Origin: Pseudomonas fluorescens
GTDB lineage: Bacteria; Pseudomonadota; Gammaproteobacteria; Pseudomonadales; Pseudomonadaceae
DNA: 64,000 nucleotides
Direction of reading: 5' to 3'
Assembly: GCF_900636825.1 (NCBI RefSeq)
Contig: NZ_LR134318.1
Span: 5,565,501 to 5,629,500 of the forward strand
Part shown: piece by piece, positions 42,363 through 49,838 of the stretch
Numbering within the stretch: position 1 is the stretch's first letter
Layout: each line of letters starts with the position of its first letter
Program-made: the position numbers and the translations under genes
Notes under the pieces: generated by a model
Seen by the model: only the letters and a program-made list of their open reading frames with translations
Databases searched by the model: none
Told to the model about the DNA's origin: nothing

Positions 42363-43328
42363 ATGAGCGTTCGCGTCGGGATTGTCATGGACCCTATCGC
42401 CAGCATTTCCTATAAAAAGGATAGCTCGCTGGCCATGCTGCTGGCTGCGCAAAAGCGCGGCTGGGAACTGTTCTATATGGAACAGAAAGACCTGTATCAG
42501 GCCGAAGGCCAAGCGCGGGCGCGGATGAGCCCGTTGAAAGTCTTCGCCAACCCGGACAAATGGTTCGAACTGGACGCCGAGCAGGACAAGCTGCTGAGCG
42601 ATCTCGACGTGATCCTGATGCGCAAGGATCCGCCGTTCGACATGGAATTCGTCTACTCCACGTACCTGCTGGAACAGGCCGAAGCGGCCGGCGTGCTGGT
42701 GGTGAACAAGCCGCAGAGCCTGCGCGACTGCAATGAAAAACTGTTCGCCACGCTGTTCCCGCAGTGCACGCCGCCGACTATCGTCAGCCGCCGCCCGGAC
42801 GTGCTGCGCCAGTTCGCCGATCATCATGGCGACGTGATCCTCAAGCCGCTGGACGGCATGGGCGGATCGTCGATCTTCCGCCATACCGCCGGCCATCCGA
42901 ACCTTTCGGTGATCCTCGAAACGCTGACCCTGCACGGCAAGCAACAGATCATGATCCAGGGTTACCTGCCGGCCATCGTCGATGGCGACAAGCGCATCCT
43001 GATGATCGACGGCGAGCCGGTGGATTACTGCCTGGCGCGCATCCCGGCTCTGGGCGAAACCCGTGGCAACCTTGCCGCCGGTGGCCGTGGCGAAGCGCGT
43101 CCGCTGACCGACAAGGATCGCTGGATCGCCGCACAGGTTGGCCCAACCCTGCGCGAGAAAGGCCTGCTGTTCGTCGGCCTCGACGTGATCGGCGAGCACC
43201 TGACCGAAATCAACGTCACCAGCCCGACATGCATCCGCGAAATCGACAACGCCTTCGGCACTGACATCGGCGGCATGCTGATGGATGCCATTGAGAAGAA
43301 GCTGCAAGCTGCAAGCTCTAAGCCGTAA
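42363..43328 (+). CDS. gshB: Glutathione synthetase
   Basis: The protein has 321 residues, an ATP-grasp ligase joining gamma-glutamylcysteine to glycine. VGIVMDPIASISYKKDSSLAM at the N-terminus and DVILMRKDPPFDMEFVY are GshB motifs; KPLDGMGGSSIF is the ATP-grasp loop, and EINVTSPTCIREI the metal site. The start at 42363 has GAGGAAAA upstream. gshB beside pilG matches PA0407/PA0408. Confidence 0.97.
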   Translation: MSVRVGIVMDPIASISYKKDSSLAMLLAAQKRGWELFYMEQKDLYQAEGQARARMSPLKVFANPDKWFELDAEQDKLLSDLDVILMRKDPPFDMEFVYSTYLLEQAEAAGVLVVNKPQSLRDCNEKLFATLFPQCTPPTIVSRRPDVLRQFADHHGDVILKPLDGMGGSSIFRHTAGHPNLSVILETLTLHGKQQIMIQGYLPAIVDGDKRILMIDGEPVDYCLARIPALGETRGNLAAGGRGEARPLTDKDRWIAAQVGPTLREKGLLFVGLDVIGEHLTEINVTSPTCIREIDNAFGTDIGGMLMDAIEKKLQAASSKP

Positions 43329-43374
43329 GCTTGAAGCTTGCGGCTCGTCGCTTGCTTCTCTGTAGCTTGCAGCT
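43305..43374. repeat. AAGCTTGCAGC repeat at the gshB 3' end
   Basis: The run AAGCTGCAAGCTGCAAGC...GCTTGAAGCTTGCGGCTCG...GTAGCTTGCAGC has the same word content as the copies around ahcY and metF. The first part overlaps the gshB C-terminal codons, so the end of the protein (KKLQAASSKP) may be repeat-derived. Confidence 0.65.
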
Positions 43375-43429
43375 AAAAACCAACATTGCGTTATCATGCC
43401 GAGCCCGTAAAAACGCGATGTTGGTTTTT
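43375..43429 (+). promoter_or_regulatory. Long hairpin immediately upstream of tonB3
   Basis: AAAAACCAACATTGCGTT (43375-43392) and AACGCGATGTTGGTTTTT (43412-43429) form an 18-bp stem with one mismatch around a 19-nt loop. It ends 5 nt before the ATG. It has the A/T-run shape of a bidirectional terminator, and could end gshB transcription or fold in a tonB leader. Confidence 0.6.
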
Positions 43430-43434
43430 CTGTT

Positions 43435-44334
43435 ATGACCGTCCCGTCCGATCTGCCCGCTGAACTCGCCCATCGTGGCGTGCGCCCGGCCGATCGCCTC
43501 GGTTTTACCCTGTTTCTTGCAGCGCTGATCCATTTGGCGCTGCTGCTGGGCGTCGGCTTCACCATGGTCGAGCCCAAGCAGATCAGCAAAACCCTGGAAA
43601 TCACCCTCGCCACGTTCAAGAGCGAAAAGAAGCCGGAGAAGGCTGACTTTCTCGCCCAGGAAAACCAGGAAGGCAGCGGCACGCTAGACAAGAAGGCGAT
43701 TCCCAAGACCACTGAAGTGGCGCCGTTCCAGGACAATCAAGTCAAGAAAGTCACCCCGCCGCCTGCCGCCAAGCCGCAAGTGCAGGAGGCTGCGCCCAAG
43801 GCAGCGGTGACCACAGTGGCGCCGAAGCCGAAAAAAGCGCCGACCAAGAAAGAAGAGAGCAAACCCGAGGTCAAACCGACGGTCGACGCGCCGGAGTTCG
43901 ACAGCTCGCAGTTGTCCAGCGACATCGCCAGCCTCGAAGCCGAACTGGCCAAGGAACAACAGCTGTATGCCAAGCGCCCGCGCATCCACCGTCTTAGCGC
44001 GGCCTCGACCATGCGCGACAAGGGGGCCTGGTATAAAGACGATTGGCGCAAAAAGGTCGAGCGCATCGGCAACCTCAATTATCCCGAAGAAGCGCGGCGC
44101 AAGCAGATCTACGGCAACCTGCGCCTGATGGTCTCGATCAACCGCGACGGCTCGCTGTACGAAGTGCTGGTGCTGGAATCCTCCGGCCAGCCGCTGCTCG
44201 ATCAGGCGGCGCAGCGCATCGTTCGTCTGGCGGCGCCATTTGCACCGTTTACCGGCGATCTGTCGGATATCGACCGCCTGGAAATCATCCGCACCTGGAA
44301 ATTCGCCCGGGGCGACAAACTGTCCAGCAATTAG
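43435..44334 (+). CDS. tonB3: TonB-family energy transducer TonB3
   Basis: The protein has 299 residues. A single helix at 23-44 anchors it in the inner membrane. A Pro/Lys-rich spacer (about 45-155) is followed by a helical stretch (SSDIASLEAELAKEQQLYAKRP) and a C-terminal TonB fold (YPEEARRKQIYGNLRLMVSI, VLVLESSGQPLLDQAA). In P. aeruginosa the homologue PA0406 is needed for twitching motility. No ribosome-binding site is visible; an 18-bp hairpin lies just upstream. exbB/exbD are not adjacent. Confidence 0.9.
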   Translation: MTVPSDLPAELAHRGVRPADRLGFTLFLAALIHLALLLGVGFTMVEPKQISKTLEITLATFKSEKKPEKADFLAQENQEGSGTLDKKAIPKTTEVAPFQDNQVKKVTPPPAAKPQVQEAAPKAAVTTVAPKPKKAPTKKEESKPEVKPTVDAPEFDSSQLSSDIASLEAELAKEQQLYAKRPRIHRLSAASTMRDKGAWYKDDWRKKVERIGNLNYPEEARRKQIYGNLRLMVSINRDGSLYEVLVLESSGQPLLDQAAQRIVRLAAPFAPFTGDLSDIDRLEIIRTWKFARGDKLSSN

Positions 44335-44340
44335 AAGCAA

Positions 44341-44421
44341 AATCAAAAGATCGCAGCCTTCGGCAGCTCCTACATTGGCCTGCATTCACATGTAGGAGCT
44401 GCCGAAGGCTGCGATCTTTTG
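44341..44421. repeat. REP palindrome, GCTGCGATC family
   Basis: AAAGATCGCAGCCTTCGGCAG paired with CTGCCGAAGGCTGCGATCTTT, spacer ATTGGCCTGCATTCACAT. Between tonB3 and algH, both on the plus strand. Confidence 0.93.
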
Positions 44422-44468
44422 GCGGCTTCAGCTTGTCAGTTTGCCCCCCGAACGCCACACTAGCGCAC

Positions 44469-45041
44469 ATGAAAAACGTCAGCCCCAGCTACCTCAAGCA
44501 TCACTTCCTGATCGCCATGCCGCACATGGCCGACCCGAACTTTGCCCACACCTTGACCTACATCGTCGAGCACACGGCCAATGGCGCGATGGGGCTGGTG
44601 GTCAACAGGCCGCAGGATCTGAACCTTGCCGACATCCTTGAACAGCTGCGCCCGGACATCGAACCGCCGGCGCGCTGCCAGGATGTGCCGATCTTCATCG
44701 GCGGGCCGGTGCAGACCGATCGCGGTTTCGTTTTGCATCCGGCGGGCCAGACGTTCCAGGCCACTGCGCAGCTGGAGGGCGATCTGGCTCTGTCGACGTC
44801 GCAAGATGTGCTGTTTGCCATCGCTGACGGCATCGGCCCCGCCAAAAGCCTGATCACCCTCGGTTACGCCGGTTGGGAAGCCGGGCAACTGGAAGCCGAA
44901 ATGGCCGACAACGCCTGGCTGACCTGCCCGTTCAACGCCGACATTCTTTTCAACACCCGCAGCGAATTGCGTCTGGAAGCGGCGGCGCGGCACTTGGGGA
45001 TCGACCTCAACCTGCTCACCAGCCAGGCAGGTCACGCCTGA
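44469..45041 (+). CDS. algH: YqgE/AlgH family protein
   Basis: The protein has 190 residues. LKHHFLIAMPHMADPNFAHTLTYI and NGAMGLVVNRP, then IFIGGPVQTDRGFVLH, define the YqgE/AlgH family, which has a distinct alpha/beta fold and an unclear biochemical role; it was first linked to alginate control in P. aeruginosa. The start at 44469 lacks a good ribosome-binding site. Its stop overlaps the ruvX start (TGATG), and pairing with ruvX is conserved widely. Confidence 0.93.
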   Translation: MKNVSPSYLKHHFLIAMPHMADPNFAHTLTYIVEHTANGAMGLVVNRPQDLNLADILEQLRPDIEPPARCQDVPIFIGGPVQTDRGFVLHPAGQTFQATAQLEGDLALSTSQDVLFAIADGIGPAKSLITLGYAGWEAGQLEAEMADNAWLTCPFNADILFNTRSELRLEAAARHLGIDLNLLTSQAGHA

Positions 45042-45478
45042 TGGCCCTGCGCCTGATTCTCGGCTTCGACTACGGCACCAAACAGATCGGCGTCGCGGTC
45101 GGCCAGGTGATCACCGGCCAGGCTCGCGAGCTGTGCACCTTGAAGGCGCAGAACGGCGTGCCGAACTGGGATCAGGTCGAAGCGCTGATCAAGGAATGGA
45201 AACCCGACGCCGTGGTGGTCGGCCTGCCGCTGAACATGGACGGCACGCCCAGTGAAATGTGCGTACGCGCGGAAAAATTCGCCCGCCGGCTCAACGGCCG
45301 CTACAACCTGCCTTTCTATACGCACGACGAGCGCCTGACCACCTTCGAAGCCAAAGGCGAGCGGCTGGTGCGTGGCGGGCAGAAGGGCAGTTACCGCGAC
45401 AACCCGGTGGACGCCATCGCCGCCGCTCTGCTGTTGCAGGGCTGGCTCGATGAAAACACTGCATTGTTTGAATCCTGA
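45041..45478 (+). CDS. ruvX: Holliday-junction resolvase-like RuvX (YqgF)
   Basis: The protein has 145 residues with an RNase H-like fold. LGFDYGTKQIGVAVGQ is the first acidic motif, VVVGLPLNMDGTPSEM the central strand, and YTHDERLTTFEA and DNPVDAIAAALLLQ supply further acids. YqgF acts in 5' end processing of 16S rRNA and in related nucleic-acid cleavage. Translation is coupled to algH. Confidence 0.95.
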   Translation: MALRLILGFDYGTKQIGVAVGQVITGQARELCTLKAQNGVPNWDQVEALIKEWKPDAVVVGLPLNMDGTPSEMCVRAEKFARRLNGRYNLPFYTHDERLTTFEAKGERLVRGGQKGSYRDNPVDAIAAALLLQGWLDENTALFES

Positions 45479-45479
45479 C

Positions 45480-45502
45480 AAGCGCTTCGGCGCTTTTCTT
45501 TT
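45480..45502 (+). terminator. Short UUCG-loop terminator after ruvX
   Basis: AAGCGC-TTCG-GCGCTT followed by TTCTTTT. It is a compact hairpin just past the ruvX stop, separating it from pyrR. Confidence 0.75.
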
Positions 45503-45559
45503 GGTTATAAACCGAGCTTCGTCCGGCAGGACGCGGCGCGGAATCACGAAGGAGCAACC

Positions 45560-46066
45560 ATGAGCCTGCCCAATCCCGCCGATCTGATCAGCCAGATGGC
45601 GATCCGCCTCAAGGCGCACCTTGCCCAGCGTGAGATCAATGAACCGCGATACATCGGCATCCGCACGGGCGGCATCTGGGTCGCCCAAGCGCTGCTCAAG
45701 GAGCTGGCCAGCGATGCGCCACTCGGCACCCTGGATGTGTCCTTTTACCGCGACGACTTCAGCCAGAACGGCCTGCACCCTCAAGTGCGCCCGTCCGCCC
45801 TGCCCTTCGAAATCGAAGGCCAGCATTTGGTGCTGATCGATGATGTGCTGATGAGCGGTCGCACCATCCGCGCCGCGATGAACGAATTGTTCGATTACGG
45901 CCGCCCGGCCAGCGTTACGTTGGTCTGCCTGCTGGATCTGGACGCCGGCGAGCTGCCGATCCGCCCGAACGTGGTCGGCGCCACGCTGACACTGGCCGCC
46001 AATCAGCGGGTCAAGCTGTCCGGCCCCGAACCGCTGACGCTCGAACTGCAAGACGTCACCCTTTAA
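45560..46066 (+). CDS. pyrR: PyrR-type regulator / uracil phosphoribosyltransferase
   Basis: The protein has 168 residues and a type I phosphoribosyltransferase fold. IGIRTGGIWVAQ is the first loop, and LVLIDDVLMSGRTIRAAMNEL the PRPP-binding motif. In Gram-positives PyrR is an RNA-binding attenuator; in pseudomonads it is linked to pyrBC' control by a mechanism not visible here. AAGGAG lies upstream. It leads the pyrR-pyrB-pyrC' cluster. Confidence 0.94.
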   Translation: MSLPNPADLISQMAIRLKAHLAQREINEPRYIGIRTGGIWVAQALLKELASDAPLGTLDVSFYRDDFSQNGLHPQVRPSALPFEIEGQHLVLIDDVLMSGRTIRAAMNELFDYGRPASVTLVCLLDLDAGELPIRPNVVGATLTLAANQRVKLSGPEPLTLELQDVTL

Positions 46067-46093
46067 TCCGCCCTATTGAGAGTCCCCCTCGCG

Positions 46094-47098
46094 ATGACGC
46101 CTCTAGATACCAAGCGCCCGCTGCAGCTCAATGATCAGGGCCAGCTGCGCCACTTCCTCTCGCTCGACGGTTTGCGCCGCGAGTTGCTCACGGAAATCCT
46201 CGACACGGCCGACTCGTTCCTCGAAGTCGGCGCTCGGGCGGTAAAGAAAGTCCCGTTGCTGCGCGGCAAGACCGTGTGCAATGTGTTCTTCGAGAACTCC
46301 ACGCGCACTCGCACCACTTTCGAACTGGCGGCTCAGCGCCTGTCGGCGGACGTGATCACCCTGAACGTGTCGACATCGTCGGCGAGCAAGGGCGAAACGT
46401 TGCTCGACACCCTGCGCAACCTCGAAGCCATGGCCGCTGACATGTTCGTTGTGCGCCATGGTGACTCCGGCGCCGCGCATTTCATTGCCGAACATGTCTG
46501 CCCGCAGGTGGCGATCATCAATGGCGGCGATGGCCGGCACGCGCACCCGACGCAAGGCATGCTCGACATGCTCACCATTCGTCGCCACAAGGGCGGTTTC
46601 GAAAACCTTTCGGTGGCGATCGTCGGCGACATCCTGCATTCGCGGGTAGCGCGCTCGAACATGCTTGCGCTGAAAACTCTCGGCTGCCCGGACATCCGCG
46701 TGATTGCGCCGAAAACCCTGCTGCCGATCGGTATCGAGCAATACGGCGTCAAGGTCTACACCGACATGGCCGAAGGCCTGAAAGATGTCGACGTGGTGAT
46801 CATGCTGCGCCTGCAGCGCGAGCGCATGACCGGCGGTCTGCTGCCGAGCGAGGGCGAGTTCTACCGCCTGTTTGGCCTGACCACCGCGCGCTTGGCCGGG
46901 GCCAAGCCGGATTGCATCGTCATGCACCCGGGGCCGATCAACCGTGGCGTGGAGATCGAGTCGGCCGTCGCCGACGGCCCGCATTCGGTCATTCTCAATC
47001 AGGTGACATACGGCATCGCAATTCGTATGGCCGTGCTGTCCATGGCCATGAGCGGGCAGACTGCGCAACGTCAATTCGAGCAGGAGAACGCCCAGTGA
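46094..47098 (+). CDS. pyrB: Aspartate carbamoyltransferase catalytic subunit
   Basis: The protein has 334 residues. FFENSTRTRTTFELAAQRL is the carbamoyl-phosphate site, GDGRHAHPTQGMLDMLTI the aspartate-site loop, and VMHPGPINRGVEI the second substrate motif. In pseudomonads the enzyme is a dodecamer with PyrC', and its N-terminal extension takes part in nucleotide regulation. The start at 46094 is chosen by the usual N-terminus TPLDTKRPLQLND. The stop overlaps pyrC'. Confidence 0.97.
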   Translation: MTPLDTKRPLQLNDQGQLRHFLSLDGLRRELLTEILDTADSFLEVGARAVKKVPLLRGKTVCNVFFENSTRTRTTFELAAQRLSADVITLNVSTSSASKGETLLDTLRNLEAMAADMFVVRHGDSGAAHFIAEHVCPQVAIINGGDGRHAHPTQGMLDMLTIRRHKGGFENLSVAIVGDILHSRVARSNMLALKTLGCPDIRVIAPKTLLPIGIEQYGVKVYTDMAEGLKDVDVVIMLRLQRERMTGGLLPSEGEFYRLFGLTTARLAGAKPDCIVMHPGPINRGVEIESAVADGPHSVILNQVTYGIAIRMAVLSMAMSGQTAQRQFEQENAQ

Positions 47099-48366
47099 AG
47101 CTCAGCATTCTCGGCGCACGCGTTATCGATCCAAGCAGCGGCCTGGATCAAATCACCGACATTCACGTTGAAGCTTGCAAGATCGTCGCCCTCGGCGCCG
47201 CCCCTGCGGGTTTCACGGCAGTACAAACCATCGACGCCCAAGGCCTTGTCGCCGCTCCGGGCCTCGTCGATCTGAACGTCGCCCTGCGCGAGCCTGGCTA
47301 CAGCCGCAAAGGTTCGATCGTCAGCGAAACCCGCGCCGCCGCTGCCGGTGGCGTGACCAGCCTGTGCTGCCCGCCGAAGACCAAACCGGTGCTCGACACC
47401 TCCGCCGTGGCCGAACTGATCCTCGACCGTGCCCGTGAGGCCGGCAACGCCAAGGTGTTCCCGATCGGTGCGCTGAGCAAAGGCCTCGACGGCGAACAGC
47501 TCGCTGAACTGGTGGCTTTGCGCGACGCCGGTTGCGTGGCGTTCGGCAACGGTCTGGAGAGCTTCCGCAACAGCCGCACGCTGTGCCGCGCGCTGGAATA
47601 CGCGGCGACCTTCGACCTGACGGTGATTTTCAACTCGCAGGATCACGATCTGGCCGAAGGCGGTCTGGCCCACGAAGGCGCGGTCGCCAGTTTCCTTGGT
47701 CTGCCGGGAAATCCGGAAACCGCAGAAACCGTGGCACTGGCCCGGGATCTGCTGCTGGTCGAGCAGACCGGCGTGCGCGCGCACTTCAGCCAGTTGACCA
47801 GCGCTCGCGGAGTGGCGCTGATTGCTCAGGCGCAGGCGCGTGGTCTGAAGGTGACTGCGGATGTCGCGCTGTACCAGCTGATCCTGACTGACGAAGCGCT
47901 CATCGACTTCAACAGCCTGTATCACGTGCAACCGCCGCTGCGCACCCGCGCTGACCGCGACGGCCTGCGTGAGGCAGTGAAGTCCGGCGTGATTTCCGCG
48001 ATTTCCAGCCATCACCAGCCGCACGAGCGCGACGCCAAACTGGCGCCGTTCGGTGCGACCGAACCGGGCATCAGCAGCGTTGAGCTGTTGCTGCCACTGG
48101 CGATGACGCTGGTTGAGGACGGCTTGCTCGACCTGCCGACGCTGCTGGCGCGCCTGAGTGCCGGCCCGGCCGAGGCGCTGCGCTTGCCTGCGGGCAAACT
48201 GGCGGTGGGCGGTGCGGCGGATATCGTGTTGTTCGATCCGCAGGCATCTACGGTAGCCGGTGAGCAGTGGCTGTCGAAAGGCGAGAACTGCCCGTTCCTT
48301 GGGCACAGCCTGCCGGGCGTGGTTCGCTATACCCTGGTGGATGGGCGGATCACCCACCAGGCCTAA
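47095..48366 (+). CDS. pyrC': Non-catalytic dihydroorotase-like ATCase subunit
   Basis: The protein has 423 residues. It begins at a GTG (47095) whose GTGA overlaps the pyrB stop. The amidohydrolase fold is intact, but the metal motif DxHxHxR is DLNVALREPG here, so the zinc-binding histidines are missing. In P. putida and P. aeruginosa this subunit is required for assembly of active ATCase and has no dihydroorotase activity. It is therefore a structural partner and not a decayed gene. An active dihydroorotase must be encoded elsewhere. Confidence 0.95.
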   Translation: MKLSILGARVIDPSSGLDQITDIHVEACKIVALGAAPAGFTAVQTIDAQGLVAAPGLVDLNVALREPGYSRKGSIVSETRAAAAGGVTSLCCPPKTKPVLDTSAVAELILDRAREAGNAKVFPIGALSKGLDGEQLAELVALRDAGCVAFGNGLESFRNSRTLCRALEYAATFDLTVIFNSQDHDLAEGGLAHEGAVASFLGLPGNPETAETVALARDLLLVEQTGVRAHFSQLTSARGVALIAQAQARGLKVTADVALYQLILTDEALIDFNSLYHVQPPLRTRADRDGLREAVKSGVISAISSHHQPHERDAKLAPFGATEPGISSVELLLPLAMTLVEDGLLDLPTLLARLSAGPAEALRLPAGKLAVGGAADIVLFDPQASTVAGEQWLSKGENCPFLGHSLPGVVRYTLVDGRITHQA

Positions 48367-48370
48367 AAAG

Positions 48371-48450
48371 CAAAAGATCGCAGCCTTCGGCACCTCCTAC
48401 AAGTGGACGCATTCCATGTAGGAGCTGCCGAAGGCTGCGATCTTTTGATC
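48371..48450. repeat. REP palindrome, GCTGCGATC family
   Basis: CAAAAGATCGCAGCCTTCGG and CCGAAGGCTGCGATCTTTTG arms; the right half of the left arm reads CACCTCCTAC, a point change from GCAGCTCCTAC. Between convergent pyrC' and the TM2 gene. Confidence 0.9.
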
Positions 48451-48459
48451 TGGCAAAAC

Positions 48460-48891
48460 TTACTGAAAGGCGCCGCGATTTTGAGCGTTGCGCACCGACA
48501 CCTGATCATTCAGCGTCCAGAAGTCATACAGCACGCCAAGAAAGAACAATCCGCCCGTCACCAGATACAGCAAGCCGCTGATCCACTTGCCCTGGTACAT
48601 CCGGTGCAGGCCGAACACGCCGAGGAACGTCAGAAGGATCCACGCGACGTTGTATTCAATGGGTCCTGCGGTAAACCGCAGGTCTGCCTCGCGATCCATC
48701 GCCGGGATCAGGAACACGTCGATCAGCCAACCGATGCCCAGCAAACCGAAGGTGAAAAACCAGATCGTTCCGGTCACCGGCTTGCCGTAATAGAAGCGGT
48801 GAGCGCCGGTGAAACCGAAAATCCACAGCAGGTAACCGATGATCTTGCTGTGCGTGTCCTGCTGTGGAACAACCTGCTGATAGCGGTTCAT
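48460..48891 (-). CDS. TM2-domain membrane protein
   Basis: The protein has 143 residues. Two copies of the TM2 unit are present: IIGYLLWIFGFTGAHRFYYG with GLLGIGWLIDVFLIP, then LLTFLGVFGLHRMYQGKW with LFFLGVLYDFWTL. Each has the G-x-x-G-x-H-R-F/M-Y motif. Function of TM2 proteins in bacteria is unknown. GAGGT lies 5 nt upstream of the ATG at 48891. Confidence 0.88.
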   Translation of the reverse strand: MNRYQQVVPQQDTHSKIIGYLLWIFGFTGAHRFYYGKPVTGTIWFFTFGLLGIGWLIDVFLIPAMDREADLRFTAGPIEYNVAWILLTFLGVFGLHRMYQGKWISGLLYLVTGGLFFLGVLYDFWTLNDQVSVRNAQNRGAFQ

Positions 48892-49138
48892 GAATGACCT
48901 CATTTGCCTCGATAGATAAATTTGTTCCGGTTTTCTGTGACTTTTTTATGGCGAGCCGACAAGTGGCTCTCACGACTACGCCTCACGTAACCCCTTGTCG
49001 GGCTTGGGTTCTGTCCGACAATTGCGTCCATCTTGCGCTTATTTGGTTCCGTAGCCGGCCAAATGAATCGACAAACGGAGTCGGAATGAAAAAAACTCTG
49101 TTATAAAGTTGCGCGCTGTCACTTAAGAGCCACGCCTA

Positions 49139-49756
49139 ATGCGACCATTTTTCAAGACATGGCTAACCATCTGCCTATTAATGCCACTGGCCGCCCACGC
49201 CACAAATCGTGAGCAACGTCTTCCCAACGTCAACGGCTTTACCCCTAAATCCCATGCTTCGGCTCCATCGAGCAAAAGCAGCAAAAGCAAAACCACCACG
49301 CTGAGCAGCAAGAGCCGCAGCAAGCTGGTGCCACCGATGGCGAGCAAGGAAAGCAGCAACGTGCTGAGCCGTGCGGTGAACGTCCTCGGTACACCTTATC
49401 GTTGGGGCGGCAGCAGCCCAAGTAAAGGCTTCGACTGCAGCGGCCTGGTGAAATATGCATTCAACGACGCCACCTTCGACCTGCCCCGCACGTCGAACGC
49501 CATGGCCAGCGGCCACGGCGAGAAGGTCGAGCGCAAGGATCTGAAGCCGGGCGATCTGATTTTCTTCAATATCAAGAGCCGTCGAGTCAACCACGTCGCC
49601 ATCTATCTGGGCAACGACCGCTTCATTCACGCGCCGCGCCGTGGCAAAGCGGTGAGCATCGACACGCTGAACAAGCCGTACTGGGAAAAGCACTACGTCG
49701 TGGCCAAGCGCGTGTTGCCGAAAGAGCAACAGCAGATGCGTGTAGTCCAGCGCTAA
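49139..49756 (+). CDS. NlpC/P60 family peptidoglycan hydrolase
   Basis: The protein has 205 residues. A signal peptide (FFKTWLTICLLMPLAAHA) is followed by a Ser/Lys linker of about 45 residues (SSKSSKSKTTTLSSKSRSK) and an NlpC/P60 domain. The catalytic cysteine is in GFDCSGLVKYAF, the histidine in VNHVAIYLG, and a polar third residue in RFIHAPRRG. It should cut D-Glu-mDAP or similar peptide bonds of murein in the periplasm. The ribosome-binding site is weak, and a tiny frame with a strong site lies upstream. Confidence 0.9.
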   Translation: MRPFFKTWLTICLLMPLAAHATNREQRLPNVNGFTPKSHASAPSSKSSKSKTTTLSSKSRSKLVPPMASKESSNVLSRAVNVLGTPYRWGGSSPSKGFDCSGLVKYAFNDATFDLPRTSNAMASGHGEKVERKDLKPGDLIFFNIKSRRVNHVAIYLGNDRFIHAPRRGKAVSIDTLNKPYWEKHYVVAKRVLPKEQQQMRVVQR

Positions 49757-49760
49757 AAGA

Positions 49761-49834
49761 TCAAAAGATCAAAAGATCGCAGCCTTCGGCAGCTCCTACA
49801 GGGGAATTCCGGAGGCTGCGATCTTTTGCTTTTG
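49761..49834. repeat. REP element with truncated right arm
   Basis: The left arm (AAAAGATCGCAGCCTTCGGCA) and GCTCCTACAGGGG are complete. The right half begins at TTCCGGAGGCTGCGATCTTTTG, lacking GTAGGAGCTGC. TCAAAAGA repeats three times on its left side. Between the NlpC/P60 gene and pilT. Confidence 0.85.
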
Positions 49835-49838
49835 CCGT

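Noticed and set aside
47095..48366. pyrC' as a pseudogene.
   Set aside because: It is open throughout, coupled to pyrB, and belongs to a known class of non-catalytic subunits.
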